Shown one piece after another: positions 9,133 through 17,575 of a DNA stretch of 64,000 nucleotides. The stretch lies in assembly GCA_040391785.1 (NCBI GenBank), contig JBEBXH010000004.1, positions 62,001-126,000 of the forward strand, in the 5' to 3' direction. Below the pieces are notes generated by a model. It did no database searches, was not told the origin of the DNA, and saw only the letters and a program-made list of their open reading frames with translations. The stretch is from UBA5239 sp040391785. Lineage in GTDB: Bacteria; Verrucomicrobiota; Lentisphaeria; Victivallales; Victivallaceae. Numbering within the stretch: position 1 is the first letter of the stretch; every line of letters starts with the position of its first letter. The translations under genes and the position numbers were made by a program.

Positions 9133-10847
9133 GTTCCTGCGGATAATTTTGCGATGTTTTCTGTCACCTCAATATCCAGACCGTTTTCGGTGGTGCAGCG
9201 GCTCAGTTTGAAGGCGTTCAGCTTGAAGTTCAGTTTTGCCTCGGATAACTGGGAGACGGGCGGTTCTTTCAGGCAGTTGATGTAGCGGTTGGCCATGCCG
9301 CGGAATACTTTGCCCCGGCACGGTTCCGAGAGAAAAGCCTGTTTCGGGAAAATATTGAGCTCCCAGCGGTTTTCATCAAGTTTTTGCAGGAAATAACAGC
9401 CGTTGCCGTCGCATTCGGCGAACTTCGATTTGCCGCGTCCGCAGACGTATTCCAACTTGCCGGGGTTTGGCAGCTCGATATCGTTGTCGTTGGAGTAGCA
9501 AAATGTCGTTTCGTTGAGGTAGCTGACGAAGTCGTTTTTGCGTTCGATGCGGAATCCCTCGCCGTGCCATTCCTCTGTGTTACGCACCAGTTCCGAATCC
9601 GGCGACATGGCGCGGAAAATCTTTCCGGCGGCGGCAAAGCCGGCCGCTTGCGACGGCGTATGCGCGATATTCATAAAATGTACTACCCACCCCGGATTCC
9701 AGGCCGCCACCGAATAGGGTGTATAAGTGAAATACGCCGCCATTTGTACATCGCAGTAGCCGTACATGGCGCCAATGGCGGCCAGCGGATAACCGTTCGT
9801 CGTGGCGGTGGCGTCGAATTCATAGGAGATCTTGGCGGATTTCGACTTTTTCAGGGCGTGGAAGGGGGCGAGCCATTGCTCCGCCAGTTCCAGGTGATTG
9901 GCCGAATCCGTGCTGGTGGCCTCGAAATTATTGACATTCAGATACGTATTGATCGAGCGGGAGTCGATATAGGGGACCCGTTCCAGGATTTCCACCAGTT
10001 CCGGCGCGGGAATTCCACTATGCGAATCGAATTGCGCCTTGATGACTTGCTTGCCGAAATATTGATCCACCATGCGCCAGAAACGGTTGAGATAATTCTC
10101 GACCAAACCGGCGGTAAACTCCTTGAAGCATGATTCCGGATGTTCCGCGTGGTATTTCTCCCACATTTCCACGAATTCCAGCCGCAATGCGCCGCGCGAA
10201 TACGACGCCAGCGACATGTGGTCGGGCGTCACCGGCAGGTCTTCATGCAGCAGGAATTCGCCGGGGAAAATGATCTCGTTCACCAGCTCCCAGGCCACGA
10301 TATTCGGGTATTCATTGAAGCGCCTGCCGCTGAATTTATTGCGCCGGGCAAAAAGGTCCTTCACATAGCGCTCGTGGCAGTTCTGCGCTTCCGGGTGCCA
10401 GACCAGCGAGTCCACCGAATAAAAGTTGGTGAAGCCGAACGCATCTTGCGCGTAGATGTTCCAATATGCGTACTGGCGGTCCAGGATGATCTGATTTTTG
10501 ACCGTGTTCCAGTAGCTGATGGGGCAGATCATCAGGTAGATGCCGTTTTTCTCGCACTGGTCGATCAGGTAGTCGAAAACCTCCATCTGATGATTCTCCA
10601 CCAAGTGTCCGTCGAAGGTGGTGATTTCGCGTTCGTACATGTGCATGCGGATGAAGTCCACATCCATCAGCTTGAAGTGTCGGATATCCTCGTCGATGGC
10701 CGCGAAATGGTTCTTACCCAGTTCTTCCGTGTTGAAATAATTGTGGTTGAACGGCATGTAATAATTCACGCCCCACAGTTTGACTTTTTTGCCCTCCGCA
10801 TCATAGATGATGCCGTCCTTGACCTGAAACGGAACTGCGAATTTCAT
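9102..10847 (-). CDS. GH5-like (clan GH-A) glycoside hydrolase
   Basis: A 581-residue protein beginning with a strand-rich GKKVKLWGVNYYMPF, then a TIM barrel. WELVNE places the likely acid/base at E191, and ISYEFDA near the end of the barrel offers E343 as nucleophile, an arrangement normal for GH-A clan retaining enzymes of GH5-like families. A C-terminal beta domain follows from about residue 430. No signal peptide is seen, so it is probably cytoplasmic. It is the last gene of the minus-strand sugar-acid operon, 17 bases after the SDR, with GGAG 8 bases before the ATG. The context suggests that it frees a sugar then oxidised and cleaved by the other products. Specificity is unknown. Confidence 0.75.
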   Translation of the reverse strand: MKFAVPFQVKDGIIYDAEGKKVKLWGVNYYMPFNHNYFNTEELGKNHFAAIDEDIRHFKLMDVDFIRMHMYEREITTFDGHLVENHQMEVFDYLIDQCEKNGIYLMICPISYWNTVKNQIILDRQYAYWNIYAQDAFGFTNFYSVDSLVWHPEAQNCHERYVKDLFARRNKFSGRRFNEYPNIVAWELVNEIIFPGEFLLHEDLPVTPDHMSLASYSRGALRLEFVEMWEKYHAEHPESCFKEFTAGLVENYLNRFWRMVDQYFGKQVIKAQFDSHSGIPAPELVEILERVPYIDSRSINTYLNVNNFEATSTDSANHLELAEQWLAPFHALKKSKSAKISYEFDATATTNGYPLAAIGAMYGYCDVQMAAYFTYTPYSVAAWNPGWVVHFMNIAHTPSQAAGFAAAGKIFRAMSPDSELVRNTEEWHGEGFRIERKNDFVSYLNETTFCYSNDNDIELPNPGKLEYVCGRGKSKFAECDGNGCYFLQKLDENRWELNIFPKQAFLSEPCRGKVFRGMANRYINCLKEPPVSQLSEAKLNFKLNAFKLSRCTTENGLDIEVTENIAKLSAGTYILTVKAIE

Positions 10848-10864
10848 GATAAAATCTCCATTTA

Positions 10865-11596
10865 TTATTTTGAACTGCGGGCGAGCTTGCGCTCAACGCC
10901 GCCGTCGACGATCAAACTTTGGCCGGTGATGAACGAACTCCGGTCCGAGGCGAGAAATACCGCGCACTCACCGATATCGCGCGGCACGCCCAGCCGGCGC
11001 AGCGGAATCCCGGCGGCAATCTCGTCCGCGTCGAATTCCGGCTGGCCGCTCATTCTTTCCACCTCGATGTAGCCGGGTGCGATGTTGTTGACGCGGATCC
11101 CCAGCGGGCCGCCCTCCAGCGCCAGCGCCCCGGTCATGGAGTGAATCGCCCCCTTGCTCATGGCGTAAAGCACCCGGCCGGGCACCGTGGAATTCATCTG
11201 TACCGAACCGAGGTTGATGATGCTGCCGCCGTCCGGCATCAGTTTCATTTCGTTCAGGCAGCAAAACAGCGTTCCCCGGATATTCATATCGGTCAGCTTT
11301 TCGTATAAATCGTAATCGACCGTTTGCCATGGGATTTCGCCGGGGTCCCAGCCTGCGTTATTGACCGCGATATCGAGCTTGCCCCAGAGTCGTTTCACTT
11401 CGCCGGACAATGCCTCGATCCCTTCCGTTTTATCGAGCTCCGCCTGAAAATAATGGCCCTTGATTTGGCGCATTTCCGCGGAGTCGCGGCGGTAATGCAT
11501 CAGCACCTCAGCTCCGGCTTCGGCCAGCGCCCACGCAATGCCCAGTCCGATGCCACGGCCCGCTCCGGTTACCAATGCTTTTTTGCCGCTTAACAT
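10865..11596 (-). CDS. SDR-family sugar dehydrogenase
   Basis: A classical short-chain dehydrogenase of 243 residues: cofactor loop TGAGRGIG (10-17), VNNAG (78-82), Ser131, and YAMSK with Tyr144 and Lys148. It would oxidise a sugar or sugar lactone/alcohol with NAD(P)+. The ATG at 11596 is chosen because AGGAG lies 8 bases upstream and the cofactor motif then falls at the usual place; a longer reading frame upstream overlaps the aldolase gene and does not look coding. The start overlaps the end of the aldolase by 7 bases, showing translational coupling. With the dehydratase and aldolase it fits a non-phosphorylative route: sugar, aldonate, 2-keto-3-deoxy acid, pyruvate plus aldehyde. The substrate is not identifiable. 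Confidence 0.85.
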   Translation of the reverse strand: MLSGKKALVTGAGRGIGLGIAWALAEAGAEVLMHYRRDSAEMRQIKGHYFQAELDKTEGIEALSGEVKRLWGKLDIAVNNAGWDPGEIPWQTVDYDLYEKLTDMNIRGTLFCCLNEMKLMPDGGSIINLGSVQMNSTVPGRVLYAMSKGAIHSMTGALALEGGPLGIRVNNIAPGYIEVERMSGQPEFDADEIAAGIPLRRLGVPRDIGECAVFLASDRSSFITGQSLIVDGGVERKLARSSK

Positions 11597-12489
11597 GCTG
11601 TAAACTCCTGCCGGATCATAGCGAATAGTTCCTCGAACAACTGGTCGGATACCGCATCGGCCACATAGCCCGGATGACGGCAATACGCACAATCGACCAG
11701 CCCGCGCCGTTTCAGAATTTCTTTTTCGTAATGAATGATCATTTCGACATTCTGGCGGATGTGGTTCAGTACCGAATTCAGCTTATCGTGCAGCACTTGG
11801 GCATCCTCACCGTTCGCCAGCTGACGCCAGATTTTCGCGTAAATATCGACCATCGACGGACCCGGCATCACCCCGGAAGCGCCGCGCCGAAACCCCTCGA
11901 TCATCTGGAACCCGGCGTTGCCGACGAAGATTTTGCGGTCGTCATCCAACAGTCCGCGCAATTTGGAGATATATGCGCCGGGCGGTTTACATTCAATCTT
12001 GAAATGCAGCAGATTCGCGTGTTTTTTCGCCAGATTCGCCAGCATTTCTGGGGCGATCGCCACGCCGGTTTGCTCCGGCGCATACTGGAACATTACCGGG
12101 ATCTTCACACTCGCGCAAACCGCGTCGATATGGTCGAACAGCGCCTGCCCACCGGGCTTCAGGAAAAACGGCGGCAGCACCATCATGCAGTCCGCGCCGG
12201 AACCCTCGATCCGCTGCGCCCATTTCACCGCCACTTCGGTCGCGTGCCGGGTGTTCGAGACAATCGCCGGGACACCGTTCGCATGGCAAACTTCCACGGT
12301 GAGATCGATCAGCTTTTCTTCCTCGTCACGGTCCAGTTTGTAGTATTCTCCGGCGATGCCGAACAGCGTCAGCGCGTCCGCGCCGAGTTTGATCATTTTC
12401 GTGCAGCATTGCTTATAGCCTTCGTAATCGAAACTGCCGTCGGCATGAAACACCGCCGGGGCGATCGGGCAGATCCCTTTGATTTCCAT
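11590..12489 (-). CDS. DapA/NanA-superfamily aldolase (2-keto-3-deoxy sugar acid type)
   Basis: This 299-residue (beta/alpha)8 protein belongs to the dihydrodipicolinate synthase/N-acetylneuraminate lyase superfamily. Schiff-base Lys164 lies in LHFKIE and the partner Tyr136 in FQYAPEQTG; GIAGEYY near residue 48 corresponds to the carboxylate-binding G-x-x-G-E loop. The neighbours (IlvD/Edd dehydratase and an SDR) argue for cleavage of a 2-keto-3-deoxy sugar acid to pyruvate and an aldehyde, not lysine synthesis. An upstream GTG at 12501 overlaps the dehydratase stop, but the ATG at 12489 has GAGG 6 bases before it and is preferred. Dihydrodipicolinate synthase and sialate lyase remain alternatives; no nan or lysine genes are nearby. 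Confidence 0.85.
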   Translation of the reverse strand: MEIKGICPIAPAVFHADGSFDYEGYKQCCTKMIKLGADALTLFGIAGEYYKLDRDEEEKLIDLTVEVCHANGVPAIVSNTRHATEVAVKWAQRIEGSGADCMMVLPPFFLKPGGQALFDHIDAVCASVKIPVMFQYAPEQTGVAIAPEMLANLAKKHANLLHFKIECKPPGAYISKLRGLLDDDRKIFVGNAGFQMIEGFRRGASGVMPGPSMVDIYAKIWRQLANGEDAQVLHDKLNSVLNHIRQNVEMIIHYEKEILKRRGLVDCAYCRHPGYVADAVSDQLFEELFAMIRQEFTAC

Positions 12490-12497
12490 TTTCTTCC

Positions 12498-14174
12498 TCA
12501 CAAATAGTTGAAATCGCAGCCCTGGTCGGCCTGCATCACGTTATCAATATAGTGCCGCACGAAACCGCGGGTAAACGTTTCTTTCGACTCGAATTTCACA
12601 TCCGCGAGCCGCGCCGTGATTTCCTCGTCGCTCAGCTCAACTTCGATGACGCCCCGGTCCACATCCAGATGAATGATATCGCCGTCGCGCACTGCGCCGA
12701 GCGGGCCGCCCGCCGCCGCCTCGGGGCAGACGTGCAGCACCACCGTGCCGAACGCGCCGCCGCTCATCCGGGCGTCCGTGATCCGCACGTAATCCTTGAT
12801 GCCGCGCTTGTAAAGTTTGGGCGGGATCGGCATGTAATTGCCGAACTCCGGCATGCCGGGCGCGCCCTTTGGCCCGTAACCGCGCAGGATGATCGCCTTG
12901 TGTTCATCCATATCAGAATTTTCATCCAGCAGATAGGTCTCGGCCTCGGCCAGTGTGTCGAACACCCGCGCTTTGCCGCGGAATTTCAGGATCGACGCCG
13001 CCGAACGCTTGATCACCGCTCCCCTCGGCGCGAGGTTGCCGTGCAGTATCGCGATGCCGCCGCTGGAGGAGAGTGGTTTATCGAGTGTCGCGATCACTTC
13101 GCGATTATAAGATTTATCGCGTTTTCTCAGATTTTCCTGCAAGGTCTTTCCGGTCACAGTCATTACATTTGTATTGATAACGCCTTGTAACTCTTTCATT
13201 ACAGCTTGAACGCCGCCGGCCTGATGGAATTCGACGCCCACCGTGCCTTGTCCCGCCGGTTTCACATTGACCAGCAGCGGTGTCCGGTCGCTGATTTCCT
13301 GAAACAAGGATAAAGGCAGTTCGATCCCGGCCCGCCGCGCGATCGCGGTCAGGTGAATGATTAAATTGGTTGAACCGCCCGACGCCATCAGCACCGTGAT
13401 GCAGTTTTTCAGCGATTCCAGCGTTACAATATCACGTACTTTGATATCCTTTTCGATCAAGGTCATGATCTGGCGCCCGGACTCCTCGGCAAAACGCATT
13501 TTTTCCGCCGACACCGCCAGTGCCGAAGCCGAACCGGGCAGCGACAGCCCCAGCGATTCCGTGGCGCACTGCATGCTGTTCGCCGTTCCCATGATCGGAC
13601 ATGCGCCGACACTGCCGTAGAGGCACCCTTCCAGCCCCTGCAGCTCGCATTCGCTGATTTCACCGGCCTGAAATTTTGTCCAGATTTTGAAACTATCCGT
13701 GCCGCAGGCCAGCGATTCGCCCTTATTATTACCCGGCAGCATCGGGCCGCCCGGCACGAAAATCATCGGTTTGTTGGCCGAAACCGCCGCCATCAGCTGC
13801 GCCGGCACGCTTTTGTCGCACGAGCCCAGCAGCACCACGCCGTCGAACGGATGCCGCGCGATCAATTCCTCGGTGGTCATTGCCAGCAGATTGCGGTAAA
13901 TCAGGCTGGAAATGTCGAAAAACACCTCGCAGATCGACAGTGTATTCACTTCCAGCGGAAACCCGCCCGCCGCCCACACGCCGCGCTTCACCGCCTCCGC
14001 CAGTTGACGGAAATGATAATGCCCCGGATTCGTCTCCGCCCAGGTGTTGATGACCCCGACGATCGGGCGTTCCAGGTCGGCGTCGGTATACCCCATGCTT
14101 TTGATCAGCGCCCGCCGCAGCAGGCACTGCCGAGTGCCGGGTTTCAGCCATTTTTTCGATGTCAGATTTTCCAT
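12498..14174 (-). CDS. IlvD/Edd-family sugar-acid dehydratase
   Basis: A 558-residue member of the dihydroxy-acid/6-phosphogluconate dehydratase family, which removes water from aldonates using an iron-sulfur cluster and Mg2+. GSCDKSVP holds C119, D120 and K121 (cluster ligand, metal ligand, carbamylated Lys), and GACPIMGTANSM holds C192. At the first cluster position the sequence is TNPGHYHF, as in the E. coli IlvD type (VPGH), instead of the Cys-His of 2Fe-2S dehydratases; the cluster type is therefore open. Placement before a DapA-type aldolase and an SDR favours an arabonate/xylonate-like substrate over valine biosynthesis, and no other ilv genes are seen. AGGA lies 7 bases before the ATG. 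Confidence 0.85.
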   Translation of the reverse strand: MENLTSKKWLKPGTRQCLLRRALIKSMGYTDADLERPIVGVINTWAETNPGHYHFRQLAEAVKRGVWAAGGFPLEVNTLSICEVFFDISSLIYRNLLAMTTEELIARHPFDGVVLLGSCDKSVPAQLMAAVSANKPMIFVPGGPMLPGNNKGESLACGTDSFKIWTKFQAGEISECELQGLEGCLYGSVGACPIMGTANSMQCATESLGLSLPGSASALAVSAEKMRFAEESGRQIMTLIEKDIKVRDIVTLESLKNCITVLMASGGSTNLIIHLTAIARRAGIELPLSLFQEISDRTPLLVNVKPAGQGTVGVEFHQAGGVQAVMKELQGVINTNVMTVTGKTLQENLRKRDKSYNREVIATLDKPLSSSGGIAILHGNLAPRGAVIKRSAASILKFRGKARVFDTLAEAETYLLDENSDMDEHKAIILRGYGPKGAPGMPEFGNYMPIPPKLYKRGIKDYVRITDARMSGGAFGTVVLHVCPEAAAGGPLGAVRDGDIIHLDVDRGVIEVELSDEEITARLADVKFESKETFTRGFVRHYIDNVMQADQGCDFNYL

Positions 14175-14176
14175 GA

Positions 14177-15211
14177 TTAATCCTGCTGATTTTTGATGTC
14201 GATAAGCCGCGAAGCCAGCTTTTTCTTGATAAAATTGAAATCGGGATTTTCGATTTGCCGGATCAAGGTTTTCGCCGCTTCCTCGCCCAGCTCCGCCATC
14301 GGCGGCTCGATGGTCACCAGATCGTGCGGAATAAAAGTCGCCACCGGCGAATAGTCGAACCCGGATATTTTGACGTCGCCAAGATCGATCCCTTTCCGCA
14401 TGGCTTTGCGGATGAAATTTCCCGCGCAGTAATCATTCAGACAGATCACCGCGTCCGGGCGTTTTTTGTCGTTGCGGAACGATCCCAGAAATGCTTCTTC
14501 GTGGCTTTCGTCATTGCAGATCATCTCCGGCTGGGGAATCAATCGTAACTTTTTCAACCCTTCAAAGAATGCGTGAGTACGCTCCGTGGCCGCCAGCGGA
14601 TTGACGAAGCGGTCGCCGTACAACGCGAACTTCCGGCAACCCTCGTCATAGAAACGTTTCATGATTCCGACAATGCCGTTTTCGGTTTCGAATGCAAGCA
14701 GGTTTCCCTGAATATTTTCCGGGGTGCGAACCAGATAAACGATCGGGATTCCGCATTCCGCCAGATTCCGGTAGCCCGAAATATGCTGCATTTGCGGGTC
14801 GGTGTAAACGACAATCCCCACCGGTTTCCGCGCTATCACCGTGGAAATGATCCTCTCCTGATTGGTCGCGTCGCCGTGCAGCGGGACGATCGAGGCCAGA
14901 TAGTTTGCCTTCAGCGCCAGCGAGCTGAAACTCTTGATGGTTTCGCCGAAAAAAAGCACGTCGTTGCATAAGAAAATCAGCTCCCGGGGAATAACCCGGA
15001 TGCTGCCCGCGACAATGCTGCCCACTCCGTTGAGTTTCCGGATCAACCCGTTGTCCGCCAGATCCGCCAGCGCGCGGCGGATGGTGGGCTTGCTGACTGC
15101 AAATTTATCCGCCATGACTTGCTCCGGCGGCAAAACATCGCCAATCTGCATCTGACTGATTTCCCGTTCGATTTCGCCAATGAGATTGTGATAAATATTT
15201 TTTCTGGACAT
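14177..15211 (-). CDS. GntR-family regulator with LacI-type sensor, sugar-acid operon
   Basis: Residues ~1-75 are a GntR winged helix (QIGDVLPPEQVMADKFAVS, then TIRRALADLADNGLIRK). Residues ~75-344 have the LacI/periplasmic-binding pattern: YLVRTPENIQGNLLAFE, FYDEGCRKFALYGDR, ICLNDYCAGNFIRKAM and KISGFDYSPVATFIPHDLVTIE. It is first in the minus-strand operon reaching 9102 and is separated from the dehydratase start by 2 bases. AAGGA lies about 8 bases before the ATG. A promoter with an inverted repeat centred on its -10 box (15223-15251) points to negative autoregulation of the whole operon, relieved by a sugar or sugar acid. Confidence 0.85.
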   Translation of the reverse strand: MSRKNIYHNLIGEIEREISQMQIGDVLPPEQVMADKFAVSKPTIRRALADLADNGLIRKLNGVGSIVAGSIRVIPRELIFLCNDVLFFGETIKSFSSLALKANYLASIVPLHGDATNQERIISTVIARKPVGIVVYTDPQMQHISGYRNLAECGIPIVYLVRTPENIQGNLLAFETENGIVGIMKRFYDEGCRKFALYGDRFVNPLAATERTHAFFEGLKKLRLIPQPEMICNDESHEEAFLGSFRNDKKRPDAVICLNDYCAGNFIRKAMRKGIDLGDVKISGFDYSPVATFIPHDLVTIEPPMAELGEEAAKTLIRQIENPDFNFIKKKLASRLIDIKNQQD

Positions 15212-15222
15212 AATTTATTTCC

Positions 15223-15251
15223 TTAAGATATATTATACTCTCATATCTCAA
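15223..15251 (-). promoter_or_regulatory. Promoter with inverted-repeat operator over the -10 box
   Basis: TTAAGATAT (15223-15231) and ATATCTCAA (15243-15251) form a 9-base inverted repeat with one mismatch and an 11-base spacer. On the minus strand the spacer contains TATAAT (15237-15232); TTGCAT (15259-15254) lies 16 bases upstream as a fair -35. A repressor bound here would block polymerase at the promoter of the GntR-led operon. The element is seen directly; its use is inferred. Confidence 0.6.
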
Positions 15252-15356
15252 GAATGCAATATCCATATGCAATTAAATTCCAATTATATTTAAGGTAGTT
15301 AAATATTACGCTTAAATATATTGATTAAATTACATAGCTTTAATAATTAATGAAAT

Positions 15357-15476
15357 TTATTCAATAGGCCAATCAATATCTATATCAGGCAAAGCGAAAT
15401 TTGTCGTCACTTCATTTCCGAACTCCTATCGCTGGAAAAGCAGATATTGCGTTTTAATAAATAAATCGTTAGCCAT
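15357..15476 (-). pseudogene. Short decayed frame, possible rfbC C-terminal remnant, with internal TAG
   Basis: A strong GGAGG ends 4 bases before an ATG that opens MANDLFIKTQYLLFQR, then a TAG; the same frame continues for 22 codons to IDIDWPIE and a TAA. Read through, the order FIKT..Y..EFGNEV..PDIDIDWPI resembles by eye the C-terminus of dTDP-4-dehydrorhamnose 3,5-epimerases (YKT.Y....E..V.W.DP.IGIDWPI). I read it as the remains of such a gene. A functional 16-residue leader peptide is the alternative, because the ribosome-binding site is so good. Confidence 0.35.
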
Positions 15477-15495
15477 AGGACCTCCTTTTTTAGGC

Positions 15496-15527
15496 ATTCA
15501 TCATCATAATTGAATGTGATGATGAAT
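15496..15527. repeat. Perfect 11-bp hairpin
   Basis: ATTCATCATCA (15496-15506) pairs with TGATGATGAAT (15517-15527) around a 10-base loop. On the minus strand it lies immediately upstream of the GGAGG of the short frame at 15476. No T-run follows on either strand, so it is not a standard terminator. Confidence 0.6.
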
Positions 15528-15851
15528 TCCAAAGGAAATCCCCTTCAAAAATTAACACTGATATTACGATTCATAACTCCATGAAATAAATCAAATTGCA
15601 ACTCGACACCGTGTTTGCGTATTTTTGCCTATGAATCGGAATAACGATGACCGCCATCCTCAAACCGACAGCAACCATAACAAACCGAAACCTCATGAAT
15701 AACGACAAATAACAATCGTGCGTCATTCTTATTAACAGCATATTGCGTATTTGCTTAAAAAGAAAAATCCGAAATTCGCAAGGACAGACAGCCCTACCTT
15801 CACGACCCATTATCAAATAATTTTTCCGCAAATCCTAATATAGAATAAGGT

Positions 15852-15884
15852 ATTCAGGGCCGGCAACAGCATCGCCGCCAAGAT
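15852..15884 (-). pseudogene. Fragment of a prepilin-like gene (ILAAMLLPALN)
   Basis: Eleven codons read ILAAMLLPALN, identical to the end of the conserved N-terminal helix of the H-X9-DG proteins in this window (for example the one at 1738). Upstream the frame loses the FTLIELLVVIAI part and downstream it ends after about 11 more codons. It is best explained as a leftover of a deleted pseudopilin gene. Confidence 0.5.
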
Positions 15885-15983
15885 CGAGTTTTCCATCGCT
15901 TAAGCTGTAACTGATTTTACCTATTTGGTATTTACTTTTGCCGATTTGACATTATATTATTCTCAAACAAAAGGAATACGGAT

Positions 15984-16880
15984 ATGGGAAAAAAGAGCCT
16001 GATCGAAGAGGATTCGCCCGACCTCCGCCGACTGGAACGGCGTTTCAACTGCTACTACCTCGGTTCGAACATGTCCGACAAGCTCTCCGGAGGGTTTTAC
16101 GATCAGCATTATATTCCGGAGTCCTCTCACGGCTGGAACAGTCATGAATACTTTGCGGTTACCTATATCCTTGAGGGGCACGGTGTGTTTGCCGGTCAGG
16201 ACGATGTACGGCATCATTATGAACAGGGGACGCTGGTGTTCCGGCATCCGGGACAGAAATTTTTCTTTACGAAGCATTATGCGGAAAACGGGCAATGGCT
16301 CGAGTTTTCGGCGGCGCTGCCGGCGACGCTTCACCGGGCGCTGGTCGAGTCGGGAATCATTTCTACGGATTTGTCCTATCTGGACGTCGGGATATCGCAT
16401 CATATCCTCTCCGCCGCCAACCGGTACATCGACAGCCTGAGCTTTTTTAACCGTCAGGGCGGGCGCTGCATGGCTTACAGCTCTTTTCTGGAGTTGCTGG
16501 CTGCGTTTAAGCAGGCGGCTCATTACCGGACGCAACCCCGGGAAACCGACGAGGATTTGCTGATCGAAAAAGCCCGCGAACTGCTCTCGCACGACATTCC
16601 CAACTTGAATATGCCGGAATTCGCCCGGAACCTCGGACTCGGCTACGATAATTTCCGCAAGAAATTTCAGCGCAAAACCGGTCTGCCGCCCCACGAATAT
16701 CATATTCTCTGCCGCCTCGACCGGGCGGATGCGCTGTTGCTGCACACCCGGCTCTCGATCAAGGAAATCGCGGAGAAGCTCGGCTACAGCTCGATTTCAG
16801 GCTTTACCCGTCAGTACACCCGGTTCCGTCAGCATCCGCCCTCGCGTTTGCGCGAAACTCAGAACGGGACGATTTCCTGA
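15984..16880 (+). CDS. AraC-family transcriptional regulator
   Basis: 298 residues. Residues ~30-130 fit the AraC cupin sensor (GWNSHEYFAVTYILEGHGVF, then QGTLVFRHPGQ). Residues ~190-290 hold two helix-turn-helices: NMPEFARNLGLGYDNFRKKF with KTGLPPHEYH, then SIKEIAEKLGYSSISGFTRQ. AAGGA lies about 9 bases before the ATG. It stands alone on the plus strand and converges on the SDR gene with a 22-base overlap of coding ends. It is the only visible candidate to control the SDR/FAD-oxidoreductase pair, probably in response to a sugar or a related compound. A TTGACA at 15946-15951 lies upstream, but no clear -10 box is spaced correctly. Confidence 0.85.
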   Translation: MGKKSLIEEDSPDLRRLERRFNCYYLGSNMSDKLSGGFYDQHYIPESSHGWNSHEYFAVTYILEGHGVFAGQDDVRHHYEQGTLVFRHPGQKFFFTKHYAENGQWLEFSAALPATLHRALVESGIISTDLSYLDVGISHHILSAANRYIDSLSFFNRQGGRCMAYSSFLELLAAFKQAAHYRTQPRETDEDLLIEKARELLSHDIPNLNMPEFARNLGLGYDNFRKKFQRKTGLPPHEYHILCRLDRADALLLHTRLSIKEIAEKLGYSSISGFTRQYTRFRQHPPSRLRETQNGTIS

Positions 16881-17575
16881 ACCAGCGGCTGCACCATGAT
16901 TTCCGGGAACGCCAAATGCTCGGGAAATTCGCAGATGCCCACGATCAGTTGGCCCATTTCGTCCGGCTGCATGGTTTTGGGGCGGATGTCATCCGGTGCT
17001 GAACCGACCTCGGCCGCTTCGCCGAAATTGGTGTTGCCCCACGACGGCGTGACCACCGTGACCCGGACATTGTGCGGGCGCAGTTCGGTATAAAGCGCGC
17101 GGCTCATCATGTCCAGACCGGCCTTGGCCGCTGTATACGGCGTGAACCCCGGCCAACCGTAATGCGAACAGACACTGGAAACGTTGATAATTAACCCGGA
17201 TTTCTGTTTCGTCATGACCTGCGCGGCGCGGCGACAGCCAAAAAGCACGCCCAGCAGATTGGTGCTGATCGAACGCTCGATTTCCTCGTCGGTCTGCTCC
17301 GCCAGCGGTTTGATGCGTACTCCGGCGCCGGCGTTATTGATCAATACGTCGAGCTTACCGTTGAGCTTGGTGAAAAGTTTGTCCCAGTCCGCCGGATTGC
17401 CCACGTCGCCCGCCACAGCCTCCACGCCGAGTTCGGCGGCGGCCTTGTCCAGCTTGACCTGATTACGGCCGGTGATGATGACGTCAGCGCCCTTCGCCTT
17501 CAGGGCCTTGGCGATACCGTAACCGTATCCTTCCGAGCCCCCGGTTACAACGATCTTTTTTCCTTTGCATTCCAT
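16859..17575 (-). CDS. SDR-family oxidoreductase
   Basis: A 238-residue short-chain dehydrogenase: TGGSEGYGYG cofactor loop (11-20), INNAG (79-83), Ser133/134 in NVSS, and Tyr147 with Lys151 in YTAAK. AAGGAG lies 8 bases before the ATG, and the first 31 bases overlap the end of the FAD-oxidoreductase gene, so the two are translated from one message. The pair may act in sequence on a polyol, inositol-like or sugar substrate, but neither sequence identifies it. The cofactor loop TGGSEGYGYG departs a little from the usual TGxxxGIG in having Tyr-Gly-Tyr-Gly at its end. Confidence 0.85.
   Translation of the reverse strand: MECKGKKIVVTGGSEGYGYGIAKALKAKGADVIITGRNQVKLDKAAAELGVEAVAGDVGNPADWDKLFTKLNGKLDVLINNAGAGVRIKPLAEQTDEEIERSISTNLLGVLFGCRRAAQVMTKQKSGLIINVSSVCSHYGWPGFTPYTAAKAGLDMMSRALYTELRPHNVRVTVVTPSWGNTNFGEAAEVGSAPDDIRPKTMQPDEMGQLIVGICEFPEHLAFPEIMVQPLVQEIVPF

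Larger units (their letters stand above)
15252..15983. other. Decayed intergenic region between sugar-acid operon and AraC gene
   Basis: About 730 AT-rich bases without a convincing intact gene. They hold a short reading frame with an internal stop (15357-15476), an 11-base-pair hairpin (15496-15527), and an eleven-codon piece of a pseudopilin gene (15852-15884). An 86-codon frame at 15571-15831 on the minus strand lacks recognisable features and is not called. The mix suggests a graveyard left by deletion of older genes. Confidence 0.6.

Noticed and set aside
11597..11692. Longer N-terminus for the SDR at 10865, and likewise for the HD gene (to 39115), the SGNH gene (to 23155) and the mutarotase (to 37061)
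   Set aside because: The extensions overlap upstream genes or lack ribosome-binding sites, while internal ATGs have good sites and fit family N-termini.
15571..15831. An 86-codon minus-strand frame in the large intergenic gap
   Set aside because: No ribosome-binding site, odd composition and no recognisable feature.
15946..15951. TTGACA before the AraC-type gene
   Set aside because: No -10 element stands 16-18 bases downstream.
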